A stretch of 64,000 bases of DNA, taken from positions 1 to 64,000 of the forward strand of contig DAOUMV010000012.1 of the NCBI GenBank assembly GCA_034408935.1. Reading direction: 5' to 3'. Within the stretch, counting starts at the first letter, position 1; every line of letters starts with the position of its first letter. This stretch comes from DAOUMF01 sp034408935. Its GTDB lineage: Bacteria > Chloroflexota > Dehalococcoidia > SM23-28-2 > RBG-16-64-32. Both the position numbers and the translations under genes were made by a program. Below, piece by piece: positions 55,883-63,942 of this stretch. The notes under the pieces are model-generated. The model was not told the DNA's origin and ran no database searches. It saw nothing but the letters and a program-made list of their open reading frames with translations.

Positions 55883-56189
55883 GGCAGCGGGCGATACGTT
55901 GACGAGGGCAGGGAGGAGTCTGCGGGTTGGGCGCGGGCGACGGCAGGAGCCGAGGCGACTAGCACGGCATTATGTTAGAGCATGGCGGGGCGAGGGGGAA
56001 GCGGGTCGACGACGCGGATAGCATCTGGCCGATTCATGCTATTGCAGGCCGAGGCCACACCCTTATGGGTGTGACCTCAATCCCTACCGAATGCCGCAGC
56101 CTACAGGCTGCAGTCCCGTATCATCCGCCGTTCATACCCCAAAAGCATGGCCAAATGGAACGCAATCGCGGCGCCACCCCCTCGCAAGC
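55883..56189. other. Intergenic region with two hairpins, no gene seen
   Basis: 307 bp between divergent-facing ends of purB's start and the TSP3 gene's stop. Hairpins: GAGGCCACACCC / GGGTGTGACCTC (56051-56078, one mismatch, TTAT loop) and GCAGCC / GGCTGC (56096-56111). The first could terminate the TSP3 transcript. No coding-like frame. Confidence 0.5.
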
Positions 56190-58283
56190 TCAGGGCGTGC
56201 ACGAGGTGCCGAACACCGGCGGCAGCACCATGAACACGTCCCCCAGATTGATAACGCCGTCCGGGACTAGGTCTCGCCGGGGGCTCCAGTCGGCAACGCC
56301 GTCACCATCTGTATCGGGCATCCCTGGACTGGAGCCGAAGTGGGGCGGGAGCACGTTGAACACGTCACCGAGGTTGATCACCCGGTTGTCATCGAAGTCC
56401 GGCGGCCACGCGTCCGGCTCCTCGTCGTCGCCGATGGCTGTGAGAGGGCAGGCCAGAGCCGGGTTCGTCCCGATGTCCAGCGCCTCCAGTTCGTCCGTCC
56501 ACCCGTCGAGATCGTAGTCGTCCCCCGGGGAGTCGTGGCAGCCGTCGATGTCGAGGACACCGTCGTAGTCCTCTTTCGTCTGGATGGGGACGGACAGCTC
56601 ATTCAGCGGCTCGTCGCCGCTATCTGCGATACCGTCTGGGCCAGCGGTCCAGTCGGTGCCTGGGCACTCGTCGGTGGCGTCGGGGAAGCCGTCCCGGTCG
56701 TTGTCGGGGTCAGGGCAGCCGTCCCAGTCGTGGTAGGAGTCAAAGTCCTCCGGGATGTTGGCGCACCAGACGCCGGTGTCCGTCCACTGCTCCTCCCAGT
56801 CCCAGATGCCGTCCATGTCGTTGTCGTTGTCGGGGCAGCCGTCGGCATCCTCGAATCCGTCCCAGTCCTCCGGGTTGTCGGGACACGCGTCGAAGGCGTT
56901 GACTACACCGTCGTCGTCGACGTCGCAGCCCGGGTCGTAGCCGTCGACCAGTCCATCAAGGTCGTTGTCTACGCCGTCGGAGCACTTGGCCGGGTCGGCG
57001 CGCAGGTGCTCCGGGTAGCTGTAGGGGTTATTGGGATCGGAGCCGACGATTCTCTCGAAGGCGTCCGACCAGTTGTCCATGTCGCTGTCGCCCGAGACCT
57101 CAACCCAGTAGTCCCACCAGTAGTCGTCGCCGGGGCCATCGACGCTGCCGAGGTTGTCATCGCAAGCGTCGCCGATGCCGTCGCCATCGTCGTCGGCCTG
57201 GTTGTCCTCGCTGAGGCCGTTGGCAACCAGCGGACAGTTGTCGCCGCGGTTGACGTACCCGTCGCCATCCTCGTCGTCGTTCGTAACGTCCCAGAACGGA
57301 TCGCAGGCGCTGTCCAGGCCGTCGCCGTCGGGCCCGCTGCCGTCACTGGGGTGCTCGTCCCAGTTGGGGTCGTAGGGGCAGGTGTCCAGGTGGTTCTCGA
57401 TGCCGTCGCCGTCAGCGTCCGGCCGGTCGCGGACAAAGGTTCGGAAGGGGTAGTTGCCCCAGTCCGCAGGGTTGGTGCGGACGGCAATGCCGCTTTCGTC
57501 GGCCGCGGTGCCCGGGTTGTCCCCGCTATATGCCCAGAAGTTGTCCTCACTCTGCCACGGGGTGCAGATGTCAACGGTGTGGCTGTGGCCGGGCTCGGGC
57601 GGGGCCGTGGGGTCGTTATCGACGATGAGGGCAGGGTAGCCGTCGCCCGGGTCAAAGGGAGGAAGGCCGGGCAGGGCCGTGCCCGGCTCGAAGATCAGGT
57701 ACTGGGAGATCGTCTCGCCGCCGCCGGTGGTCGTGTGGACGTAGTAGCGGGCCCGCGGTGTGATTCCCGGGAACATGGTGTTGAGGAAGTCGGGGTATTG
57801 CTCCACCGCCCTCTCCAGGCCGCTGCCCATGATATCGTAGCCGGGCCAGGTGGGATCCCATATCGGATTGATTGCCGGGTCGTAGCCGAAGGAGTTGCCG
57901 GGGCTGTTGTCAGTGGTGGCATCCAGCCACTGCAAATTGTGATTGGTCTGGAAGTTGCAGGGAGGGTTGTCGCCCCACCCGACCCCGATGTTTCCACTGA
58001 CCCATGAGTCGCCTACCTGCGCGCCGTCGGGTATGTCAGCGTCGGCGGCGAGACCCCACTGGGGCGGGGTAAACTGCACCCAGGCTTCGAAGTACGGGCC
58101 CTCGCCAAGGCTGGACTGGATGCGGACGTTCTCGGGGTTGCTCACCCAGTAGACGTCGAGTTCCACGCTCACGGATGGCCCCCCCGCCCCCCCCTTCTGG
58201 GCGGCACTGTCTCCAGCGCTCCAGAAGGCTGACAGCAAGATCGTCAGGATGCCGAGCAGAATCGCTGCAGCCGGGTATCTCAT
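56190..58283 (-). CDS. Secreted thrombospondin type-3 repeat protein with dockerin-like C-terminus
   Basis: 697 residues. Signal peptide AILLGILTILLSAFWSAGDSA. Residues ~30-300 form a globular domain rich in Tyr/Trp/Pro. Then come about ten calcium-binding DxDxDG TSP3 repeats (DADGDGIENHLDTC, DNDLDGLVDGYDPG, DNDRDGFPDATDECPG). The C-terminus has two dockerin-like half-repeats (FDDNRVINLGDVFNVLPP, PDGVINLGDVFMVLPP) separated by DTDGDGVADW. It would bind calcium outside the cell. The extreme Asp content is unlike its neighbours. A cohesin partner is not in the window. GGGGGTGAGCC lies before the ATG. Confidence 0.8.
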   Translation of the reverse strand: MRYPAAAILLGILTILLSAFWSAGDSAAQKGGAGGPSVSVELDVYWVSNPENVRIQSSLGEGPYFEAWVQFTPPQWGLAADADIPDGAQVGDSWVSGNIGVGWGDNPPCNFQTNHNLQWLDATTDNSPGNSFGYDPAINPIWDPTWPGYDIMGSGLERAVEQYPDFLNTMFPGITPRARYYVHTTTGGGETISQYLIFEPGTALPGLPPFDPGDGYPALIVDNDPTAPPEPGHSHTVDICTPWQSEDNFWAYSGDNPGTAADESGIAVRTNPADWGNYPFRTFVRDRPDADGDGIENHLDTCPYDPNWDEHPSDGSGPDGDGLDSACDPFWDVTNDDEDGDGYVNRGDNCPLVANGLSEDNQADDDGDGIGDACDDNLGSVDGPGDDYWWDYWVEVSGDSDMDNWSDAFERIVGSDPNNPYSYPEHLRADPAKCSDGVDNDLDGLVDGYDPGCDVDDDGVVNAFDACPDNPEDWDGFEDADGCPDNDNDMDGIWDWEEQWTDTGVWCANIPEDFDSYHDWDGCPDPDNDRDGFPDATDECPGTDWTAGPDGIADSGDEPLNELSVPIQTKEDYDGVLDIDGCHDSPGDDYDLDGWTDELEALDIGTNPALACPLTAIGDDEEPDAWPPDFDDNRVINLGDVFNVLPPHFGSSPGMPDTDGDGVADWSPRRDLVPDGVINLGDVFMVLPPVFGTSCTP

Positions 58284-58434
58284 GGCTCACCCCCGCGAAC
58301 TGCCGGGACGCAGCGTATCATCGCCGCAATTCCCGCGAAAGCATTGTCGCCGCCCCCTCAGCGTGCCCCCGCCACCGCCAGCACCCTAAGCGAACAAGCA
58401 GGGGTTTGTCTGTCGGGTGAGTTATGTCATTTGC

Positions 58435-58451
58435 GTGGGGTTTTACCCCAC
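58435..58451. other. Hairpin between cupin and TSP3 genes
   Basis: GTGGGGT / ACCCCAC with a 3-nt loop in the 234-bp gap between the cupin and the TSP3 gene. No T-tract on the minus side, so only a weak terminator candidate. The rest of the gap holds nothing recognisable. Confidence 0.4.
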
Positions 58452-58517
58452 ACTCACACGGACGGCCGGAGGAGTCGAGGCTCAGATGCCGCCGCGTTCG
58501 GCCAGCCTTGGGGCCTC

Positions 58518-58841
58518 CTAGCGGTAGTCCTCCCGCGGCGGGGAGAAGATGTCCAGGGCGAGGGAGCGCTCCAGGGCGGTGACCTGGTGGGGAACGTTGG
58601 AGGGCACCAGCCAGCAGTCGCCCGGCCCGATCTCGCGCTTCTCGTCGCCCAGCTCGAACAGGAAGCGGCCGGAGATCAGGTAGCCGGTCTGCTCGTGGGG
58701 GTGAGTGTGCATGGGGACGACGGCGCCCTTTTCCACGGTGACCTCGATGAGCATGAGGCGGTCGCCGTCGGTGAGGGTGCGCCGGACGACGCCGGGGAGC
58801 ATCTCGACGGGGGTGGCGGAATCGTAGTCGATGAGGGGCAT
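58518..58841 (-). CDS. Cupin-domain protein
   Basis: 107 residues, single cupin barrel. Motif 1 is VPMHTHPHEQTGYLISGRF with three His and Glu for a metal site; motif 2 is GPGDCWLVPSNVPHQV. Such proteins can be small dioxygenases, isomerases or sensors. It sits 20 bp downstream of the purE start on the same strand, a possible operon. Confidence 0.88.
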   Translation of the reverse strand: MPLIDYDSATPVEMLPGVVRRTLTDGDRLMLIEVTVEKGAVVPMHTHPHEQTGYLISGRFLFELGDEKREIGPGDCWLVPSNVPHQVTALERSLALDIFSPPREDYR

Positions 58842-58861
58842 GGGTCCTCCTTTGAGGCGAG

Positions 58862-59314
58862 CTAGGTCTGAGACTGCGCGCGGCGAAACCGTTCGAGGGC
58901 CCGGCCGACGTCGGGGTGCTTGAGGGCGAGGATGGCGGCGGCGTAGAGGGCGGCGTTCTTGGCCCCGTTGACGGCCATGCAGGCGACGGGCACGCCGGGG
59001 GGCATCTGAGCGATGGAGAGGAGGGCGTCGAGGCCTGACATGCCGGGCTTGCCGACGGGGACGCCGATCACGGGGAGGGTGGTCCAGGCGGCGACGACGC
59101 CGGGGAGGTGCGCGGCCATGCCGGCAGCGGCGATGATCACCTCGAAGCCCTGGTCAGCGGCGGCCGCGGCGAACTGCTGCACCTTCTCCGGCGTACGGTG
59201 CGCGGACATAACGTGTAGCTCGTGCTCGATGCCGAGTTCGCTGAGGGTTTGGAGGCAGGGCTCCAGGACGGAGACGTCGGACTGGGAGCCGGTGAGGACG
59301 GCTACGCGAGGCAT
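58862..59314 (-). CDS. purE: N5-carboxyaminoimidazole ribonucleotide mutase (PurE)
   Basis: 150 residues from ATG 59314, chosen from the family N-terminus PRVAVLTGSQSDVSVLEPC. Class I PurE: SAHRTPEKVQQFAAAA, IAAAGMAAHLPGVVAA, PVIGVPVGKPGMSGLDAL and QMPPGVPVACMAVNGAKNA. It rearranges N5-CAIR to CAIR and normally works with PurK, which is not in the window. Same strand as purD. Confidence 0.96.
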   Translation of the reverse strand: MPRVAVLTGSQSDVSVLEPCLQTLSELGIEHELHVMSAHRTPEKVQQFAAAAADQGFEVIIAAAGMAAHLPGVVAAWTTLPVIGVPVGKPGMSGLDALLSIAQMPPGVPVACMAVNGAKNAALYAAAILALKHPDVGRALERFRRAQSQT

Positions 59315-59396
59315 GGCAGTCAATCCGAATGGAATGAGGGACAAGTCGCAACTTTGCGAATTGCCCTAGGCATCTGGCCAACGACAATGGACCTGT

Positions 59397-59762
59397 TCAC
59401 GTGGCTCCTCCACTGTCCTCTACGAAGACTTCGGACCGTAGATCGAAGGAGGGGGTGTGAACAAGGATCAAGACGGCGGTCCGTGCTGTTCTGTTCTCGT
59501 AGCAGAAGCGCTGGTTCCGAGGTATCAAACAGAAGTCGCCACGAACAAGGTCATGTTCGTCCCCATTGAGCGTGAATCGAATACGTCCGGCCACGACATA
59601 GTAGTACTTGTCGGAGCGCGTGGAATACGCTCGGCGGTGTCGAACGCCGGGTGGAACCTTGATGACGGCCAGCGATGAACCAGCGTCTTGTCCGGCCGTG
59701 TAGTCGCGTATCTTCAGCCCATCGAAATTAACGGGCTCAACTGAATCGTGCTTGACGATCAT
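59397..59762 (-). CDS. Cupin-domain protein
   Basis: 121 residues. KVPPGVRHRRAYSTRSDKYY and VVAGRIRFTLNGDEHDLVRG form a cupin barrel, with CLIPRNQRFCYEN in the second motif. Histidine ligands are fewer than in the other cupin (only the His of VRHRRAYS), so metal binding is uncertain. Located between purE and purD on the same strand; codons look less GC-rich than neighbours (for example ATT, GAT, AAA). Confidence 0.75.
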   Translation of the reverse strand: MIVKHDSVEPVNFDGLKIRDYTAGQDAGSSLAVIKVPPGVRHRRAYSTRSDKYYYVVAGRIRFTLNGDEHDLVRGDFCLIPRNQRFCYENRTARTAVLILVHTPSFDLRSEVFVEDSGGAT

Positions 59763-59788
59763 CTGCGCATTCTATCACAGGTGACCGG

Positions 59789-61069
59789 CTACTCCACCCG
59801 CGCCTGCTGGGCGGGGGCGGCGATGTCGCGGCGGTAGTGGCAGCGGGAGAAGTGGATGCGCTGGACGTTGCGGTAGGCCGTCGTCCGGGCATCGGCCAGG
59901 GTGTCCCCCAGGGCAGCGACGGTGAGGACGCGGCCGCCGCTGGTCACCACCGAGCCGTCGTCGGCGAGGGCGGTGCCGGCGTGAAAGACCATCACGTCGG
60001 GCTCCACCTGGGAGAGGCCGGAGATGGGGAAGCCGGTGTCGTAGTCCTCCGGGTAGCCGCCGGAGGCGAGGACGACACACACGCACGCCTGCTCCGACCA
60101 CTCGATCTCGATTTCGTGGAGGCGGTTGCCGGCCACGGCGAGGCAGATCTCGAGGAGGTCAGTCTTGAGGCGAGGGAGGATCGCCTGCGTCTCCGGGTCG
60201 CCGAAGCGGCAGTTGAACTCGAGGACCTGGGGGCCGGTGGGCGTGACGATGACGCCGGGGTAGAGCAAGCCGCGGTAGGGCACCCCTTCCGCCATCATGG
60301 CTGAGACGGTGGCGGGCGTGATCTCCTCGTCGATGCGGCGGGCGGTTTCGGCGTCGAGCCAGCCGGGGGGGCTGTAGGCGCCCATGCCCCCCGTGTTGAG
60401 GCCCTCGTCCCCGTCCATCGCCCGCTTGTAGTCGCAGGAGAAGGGCGTCGACAGAGTGGTGCGGCCGTCGGTGAAGGCGTGGGCAGTGACCTCGCGGCCG
60501 CTGAGGCGCTCCTCAATGACGACGGTCTGGCCGGCGGCGCCGAAAGCGGCCTCTTCGCCCAACATCTGGTCGATGGCGCGGAGCGCTTCCTCCTGGGAAT
60601 CGCAGACGATGGCGCCCTTGCCCGCCGCCAGGCCGTCGGCCTTCACCACGGGCGGCTGGCTGAGGCCCTGCACGTAGTTGCGGGCGTCGGTGCGGTTGGT
60701 GAAGACAGCGAAGGCGGCGGTCGGTATGCCGTGACGCTGCATGAGGTCCTTGGCGAAGGCCTTGGAGGACTCGATACGGGCGGCCGCCTGGGTGGGGCCA
60801 AAGGCGGCGATGCCCTCCACCGTCAGCCGGTCGACGAGGCCGCGGGCGAGGGGGTCCTCCGGGCCGACGACGACGAGCTCGCAGTGGTTGTCCTTGGCGG
60901 CACGAGCCAGGCCATCGATATCCGACGCCTTGACGGGCAGGTTGGCGCCCAGGGCGGCGGTGCCGGCGTTTCCGGGGGCGATGAAGAGGTCGGTGAGCCT
61001 GGGGGACTGGCGGAGCTTCCAGGCGAGGGCATGCTCACGGGCGCCAGAACCGACAAGGAGGACGTTCAC
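59789..61069 (-). CDS. purD: Phosphoribosylamine--glycine ligase
   Basis: 426 residues from GTG 61069 (VNVLLVGSGAREHALAWKL is the family N-terminus; the upstream frame extension has no coding character). ATP-grasp: PGNAGTAALG, VVVGPEDPLARGLVD, AFAKDLMQRHGIPTAAF, VVKADGLAAGKGAIVCDS, GRTTLSTPFSCDYKR with NTGGMGAYSPPGWL, and EFNCRFGDPETQAIL. Makes glycinamide ribonucleotide. It is the first pur gene after a 450-bp gap. Confidence 0.96.
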   Translation of the reverse strand: MNVLLVGSGAREHALAWKLRQSPRLTDLFIAPGNAGTAALGANLPVKASDIDGLARAAKDNHCELVVVGPEDPLARGLVDRLTVEGIAAFGPTQAAARIESSKAFAKDLMQRHGIPTAAFAVFTNRTDARNYVQGLSQPPVVKADGLAAGKGAIVCDSQEEALRAIDQMLGEEAAFGAAGQTVVIEERLSGREVTAHAFTDGRTTLSTPFSCDYKRAMDGDEGLNTGGMGAYSPPGWLDAETARRIDEEITPATVSAMMAEGVPYRGLLYPGVIVTPTGPQVLEFNCRFGDPETQAILPRLKTDLLEICLAVAGNRLHEIEIEWSEQACVCVVLASGGYPEDYDTGFPISGLSQVEPDVMVFHAGTALADDGSVVTSGGRVLTVAALGDTLADARTTAYRNVQRIHFSRCHYRRDIAAPAQQARVE

Positions 61070-61518
61070 GACGGCGCCATCGTAGCCCGTGGCGCCGCCC
61101 AGCCGCAAGCGGCGGACGATCAAGGGTGTTTTCGTATCTGGGGTTTGATCGATGGGGGCGGGCCAGATACGGGGTTTGATCGTTCGGGCGCGAAAGGATT
61201 CGCGGGGGCGGGTTCCCGTATCCGGCGCGGAAGCCCACGGAGCCCGTTCCGTTGATTGAGCGACGTTCGACAGGAAGCGGGGAACGGACAATCAAGCTCG
61301 TCAGATAGGGAAAAGGCGCCGTTTGGCGGGCGGGACCGCGACGCACGACGACGGATGGGGTGAGGGTGAGGGTCATGAGGCAAGGATACCGCGAAGGGGA
61401 GGGAGGTGTGAGGGGGAGGTGGCATGGGAGAGCAGGGGAGTCAGCCGAGTAGGCCGTGTTGGATGCGAGGCTCCGTCAGCCTCCTCCCCTGACCACGAAC
61501 TGAGGGCCCGACGCCAGG
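61070..61518. other. Intergenic region with short direct repeats, no gene seen
   Basis: 449 bp between the purD start and the ferritin-like stop. GTATCTGGGGTTTGATCG (61134-61151) and AGATACGGGGTTTGATCG (61165-61182) are direct repeats, and GATCAA/TTGATT words recur around 61118 and 61252. No ORF with coding-like character. The region should contain the purD promoter, but none is obvious. Confidence 0.4.
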
Positions 61519-61824
61519 TTACTTGTCGCCCTCAGCGGCCATCTCGTCCACCTCCTGGGCGCCCTCCGCGAGGAACTTGTCCTCGTTCCCGGTGAGGATG
61601 CTGAGCAGGCGGGCGAATTCGCCGGCGTGAACCCGCTCCTCATCGGCGATGTCAACGAGAACCTTCTTGGCCAGGGGATGGTCGGTGGCGTCGGCGTGCG
61701 ACATGTAGAGGTGAACGGCCTCGTGCTCGGCAGCGAGGTCCAATCGGATGGCGCGGATCAGCTCTTCGAGGGTGAGCTTGCGCTCCGGCACCTTGCCGCT
61801 GAAGGGATTCATGAACTCGGGCAT
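61519..61824 (-). CDS. Ferritin-like (rubrerythrin/encapsulated-ferritin-type) small protein
   Basis: 101 residues, a half-ferritin length. LDLAAEHEAVHLYMSHAD carries Glu/His ligands and VDIADEERVHAGEFARLL the second ExxH, so a di-iron site would form between two chains as in encapsulated ferritins (EncFtn). The C-terminal acidic tail (EGAQEVDEMAAEGDK) could be an encapsulin-cargo or storage signal. No encapsulin shell gene is within the window. Role: iron oxidation/storage or peroxide defence. Confidence 0.75.
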   Translation of the reverse strand: MPEFMNPFSGKVPERKLTLEELIRAIRLDLAAEHEAVHLYMSHADATDHPLAKKVLVDIADEERVHAGEFARLLSILTGNEDKFLAEGAQEVDEMAAEGDK

Positions 61825-61972
61825 TGCGTGACCTCCTCAGGCTGCAGTTCCTCCACGGCGCGCACGGCTTCTCGGCGCTGTAGGAGGCTGTGGGGCTGTC
61901 GTCGGCAAGGATAGCGCCGCAGGGGGATGAGGTCAAAAGGGCGGGGGAGACGCGAGCCGGGGGCGACGGCGG

Positions 61973-62338
61973 TCAGCCGATAACGGCGACGGCGACGACC
62001 ACGAGGAGGACGACGGCTCCGGCGAGGCCGATGGTCCACTTCTGCCAGGCCAAGAGCCGCTCCGATTGGCGGGAGTGGTGCTCCAGGGTGCGCTGCAGGC
62101 TATCGGTCTGGGCGGCGATGGCGCGCTCGAACTGGCGGAAGTGGGTGCGGCGGCCCTTGTCGAGCTGGCGGAGGAGCTCCCGCTGGAGGTCGGCGACTTC
62201 CGTGAGGAGGCGGACGAGGGGGGCGTGGACGGCGGGAGCGGTGCCGTTGCCGCCGAGCCCGGTGCCACAGTGGGGGCAGAAGCGGACGCCGCGGAGGTCC
62301 TCGGCGTCGCAGTTGGGACAGGTCACGGTGTCAAGCAT
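61973..62338 (-). CDS. Zinc-ribbon protein with C-terminal membrane helix (121 aa)
   Basis: From ATG 62338 (AAAGGA ~8 nt upstream). An N-terminal zinc ribbon CPNCDAEDLRGVRFCPHCG is followed by a charged coiled coil (LLTEVADLQRELLRQLDKGR, FRQFERAIAAQTDSLQRTLE) and one tail-anchored helix near the end (TIGLAGAVVLLVVVAVAVIG). The topology suggests a cytoplasmic sensor tethered to the membrane. No assigned function. Confidence 0.75.
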   Translation of the reverse strand: MLDTVTCPNCDAEDLRGVRFCPHCGTGLGGNGTAPAVHAPLVRLLTEVADLQRELLRQLDKGRRTHFRQFERAIAAQTDSLQRTLEHHSRQSERLLAWQKWTIGLAGAVVLLVVVAVAVIG

Positions 62339-62474
62339 GGCGATTCCTTTACCGGTTATTCGTACCGAGTAAGGACGCAGCAGGGGGCGGGATGTTACGG
62401 TAGGGGGGCCGTAACGGAATCCGCGGGAATGCATCCAATAGAAGTGGGGAAGCTCACAGCCTGAGAGGAGAGCG

Positions 62475-62663
62475 ATGATAGAGCTGTACGACACACTGGC
62501 GGAGCGGATGATAGCGGAGGACGCGCAGACGGGCGGCCGCAGCTACGTGCCGGAGCAGCCGGACGCCGAAGCGCAGGGACGGCTGGCGGCTCGCTTGAGA
62601 AGGGCGTGCGAGGCCGAGTTCAAGCGGTTCAAGGCGGAGGACAAGAGCTACAGACAGAGTTAG
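62475..62663 (+). CDS. Small hypothetical protein (62 aa)
   Basis: The ATG has GAGAGGAGAG ~3-6 nt upstream. An acidic/charged helical protein (YDTLAERMIAEDAQTGGRSY, then LRRACEAEFKRFKAEDKSYR). No Cys, TM or known motif. Divergent to the zinc-ribbon protein gene, whose upstream extension it overlaps slightly. Confidence 0.55.
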   Translation: MIELYDTLAERMIAEDAQTGGRSYVPEQPDAEAQGRLAARLRRACEAEFKRFKAEDKSYRQS

Positions 62664-62779
62664 GGGAGCCGTTTGCGGCCGCGTCTGGCAGGCTGCGAGC
62701 GCGCCGCCAAATTCCTCGCTGCGCTGGGAACGACGGGGGGTAGCCATGCCCGGAACTGCAAGTGTGGACGCAACTGGGA

Positions 62780-63205
62780 CTAATCGGACGCTTCCTCGTC
62801 GCCTCCAGCGACCTGCCGGACTCTATCTCCGCGCTTTACGAAGCTTTCCTCCTCAGCCAGGGGTGGCGGTAACTCGGAGTCCTCTACTCTCAGGGTCCTA
62901 GGTCGTGCTGGGTAAGAAGCGTAGATAGACTCAAAGAGGTTAAAGGGGTGAGACGACGTCGGCTGTGTCTCATAGGTTCGGGCTAGGGCCCACTTCCTCC
63001 TCACCTCGGAGACCTTGACACGTACCTTTACTCGATCCATTTTCCCGAGGGTTTTTTCTGTCTCTGGATCAGTGATTTCGAAGGGAGACTCAGCGAGGAT
63101 GGCAAAGACCATGCCCTCAGTAACGCCGTGCTCTGAGCCTCGGTTGATGGCAACCTCCCTGATGCTGACTATCGCAGATACACGCCCTTCAATTAGCTCA
63201 GCCAT
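62780..63205 (-). CDS. Hypothetical protein with FlgT-C/CsgG-type domain-like fold (141 aa)
   Basis: Begins MAELIEGRVSAIVSIREVAI and continues NRGSEHGVTEGMVFAILAES, DPETEKTLGKMDRVKV and KVSEVRRKWALARTYE. This resembles the pattern of flagellar FlgT C-terminal and other 'NxGsxxGVxxGmxF' domains, only at low similarity. There is no signal peptide. It overlaps the upstream membrane gene by 8 nt, so the two are coupled. Function unknown. Confidence 0.6.
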   Translation of the reverse strand: MAELIEGRVSAIVSIREVAINRGSEHGVTEGMVFAILAESPFEITDPETEKTLGKMDRVKVRVKVSEVRRKWALARTYETQPTSSHPFNLFESIYASYPARPRTLRVEDSELPPPLAEEESFVKRGDRVRQVAGGDEEASD

Positions 63206-63857
63206 CTCTTCCTTCCTCCTCTCCTAGCTGGTGTGCATATTGCTCTAACTTCCGCCGCATGGAACTCACGCTGTACACAACGGTTCCAGGAGGTACAGGT
63301 AGTCCCAGTGGGGTTATGTTCTTGACGAACCACCCCCTGGCTAGGGGATCGGAGTACCACGTGAGGGACGCCTCAGCCTTGGCACCGTTGACGAAATCCA
63401 CTCGTGCTCTCGCTTGAGGGCCACGTTCATCTACCAGGAGCAGAACATCGGATAGGTGGACATCAACGCCACGACGAAGGGGGACCACTAACTTGATGGC
63501 CTCGCCATCCTTGATGAGCTTGGAGACCGGCAGTCGGGTGACCCCCAGCGCTAGAGCTATTCGAGTCTCAACCTCGGCGCGCTCGCGTTGTTCATGATGG
63601 ATCGACTGCAACAGCCCGTCATAGGCCAGGACTCGGCGGCCCACGGCGTGACCCCACCACACGACAAACCGCACGAAGTAGAGCACGGTGAGCGCCCCCA
63701 CGATACTTGCGACGATCGTGAACACCGCAACGCGCGACCTCAGTGAAGCGTCCGGCAGAAGGAAGGCCGCGGTGCTAATCGCCACTCCGATTGCACCCAG
63801 GCCGAGAGTCACGAGGCTGTTCTTAAGACGAAGCTGCGGGAGTTCAATCTTAGACAT
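63198..63857 (-). CDS. Predicted membrane protein (219 aa)
   Basis: Two N-terminal membrane helices (SLVTLGLGAIGVAISTAAFL, FTIVASIVGALTVLYFVRFV), then a soluble domain with beta-strand-rich segments (IKLVVPLRRGVDVHLSDVLL, ARARVDFVNGAKAEASLTWY, GLPVPPGTVVYSVSSM). It is translationally coupled to the 141-aa protein downstream. No known family recognised; the pair looks like an accessory module. Confidence 0.65.
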   Translation of the reverse strand: MSKIELPQLRLKNSLVTLGLGAIGVAISTAAFLLPDASLRSRVAVFTIVASIVGALTVLYFVRFVVWWGHAVGRRVLAYDGLLQSIHHEQRERAEVETRIALALGVTRLPVSKLIKDGEAIKLVVPLRRGVDVHLSDVLLLVDERGPQARARVDFVNGAKAEASLTWYSDPLARGWFVKNITPLGLPVPPGTVVYSVSSMRRKLEQYAHQLGEEEGRDG

Positions 63858-63942
63858 ACGCGCCCACTGCCCCCTAGGTGGATCCCTACGCCCTAAGAAT
63901 TATAGCGCAAAGGCCGGAGGCTGGCAGGCGGGGTTGTCAGCA

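Noticed and set aside
56340..58007. 555-codon frame antisense to the TSP3 gene
   Set aside because: Repetitive Val/Ala/Asp-poor translation created by the GAC/GTC bias of the real gene; no motif.
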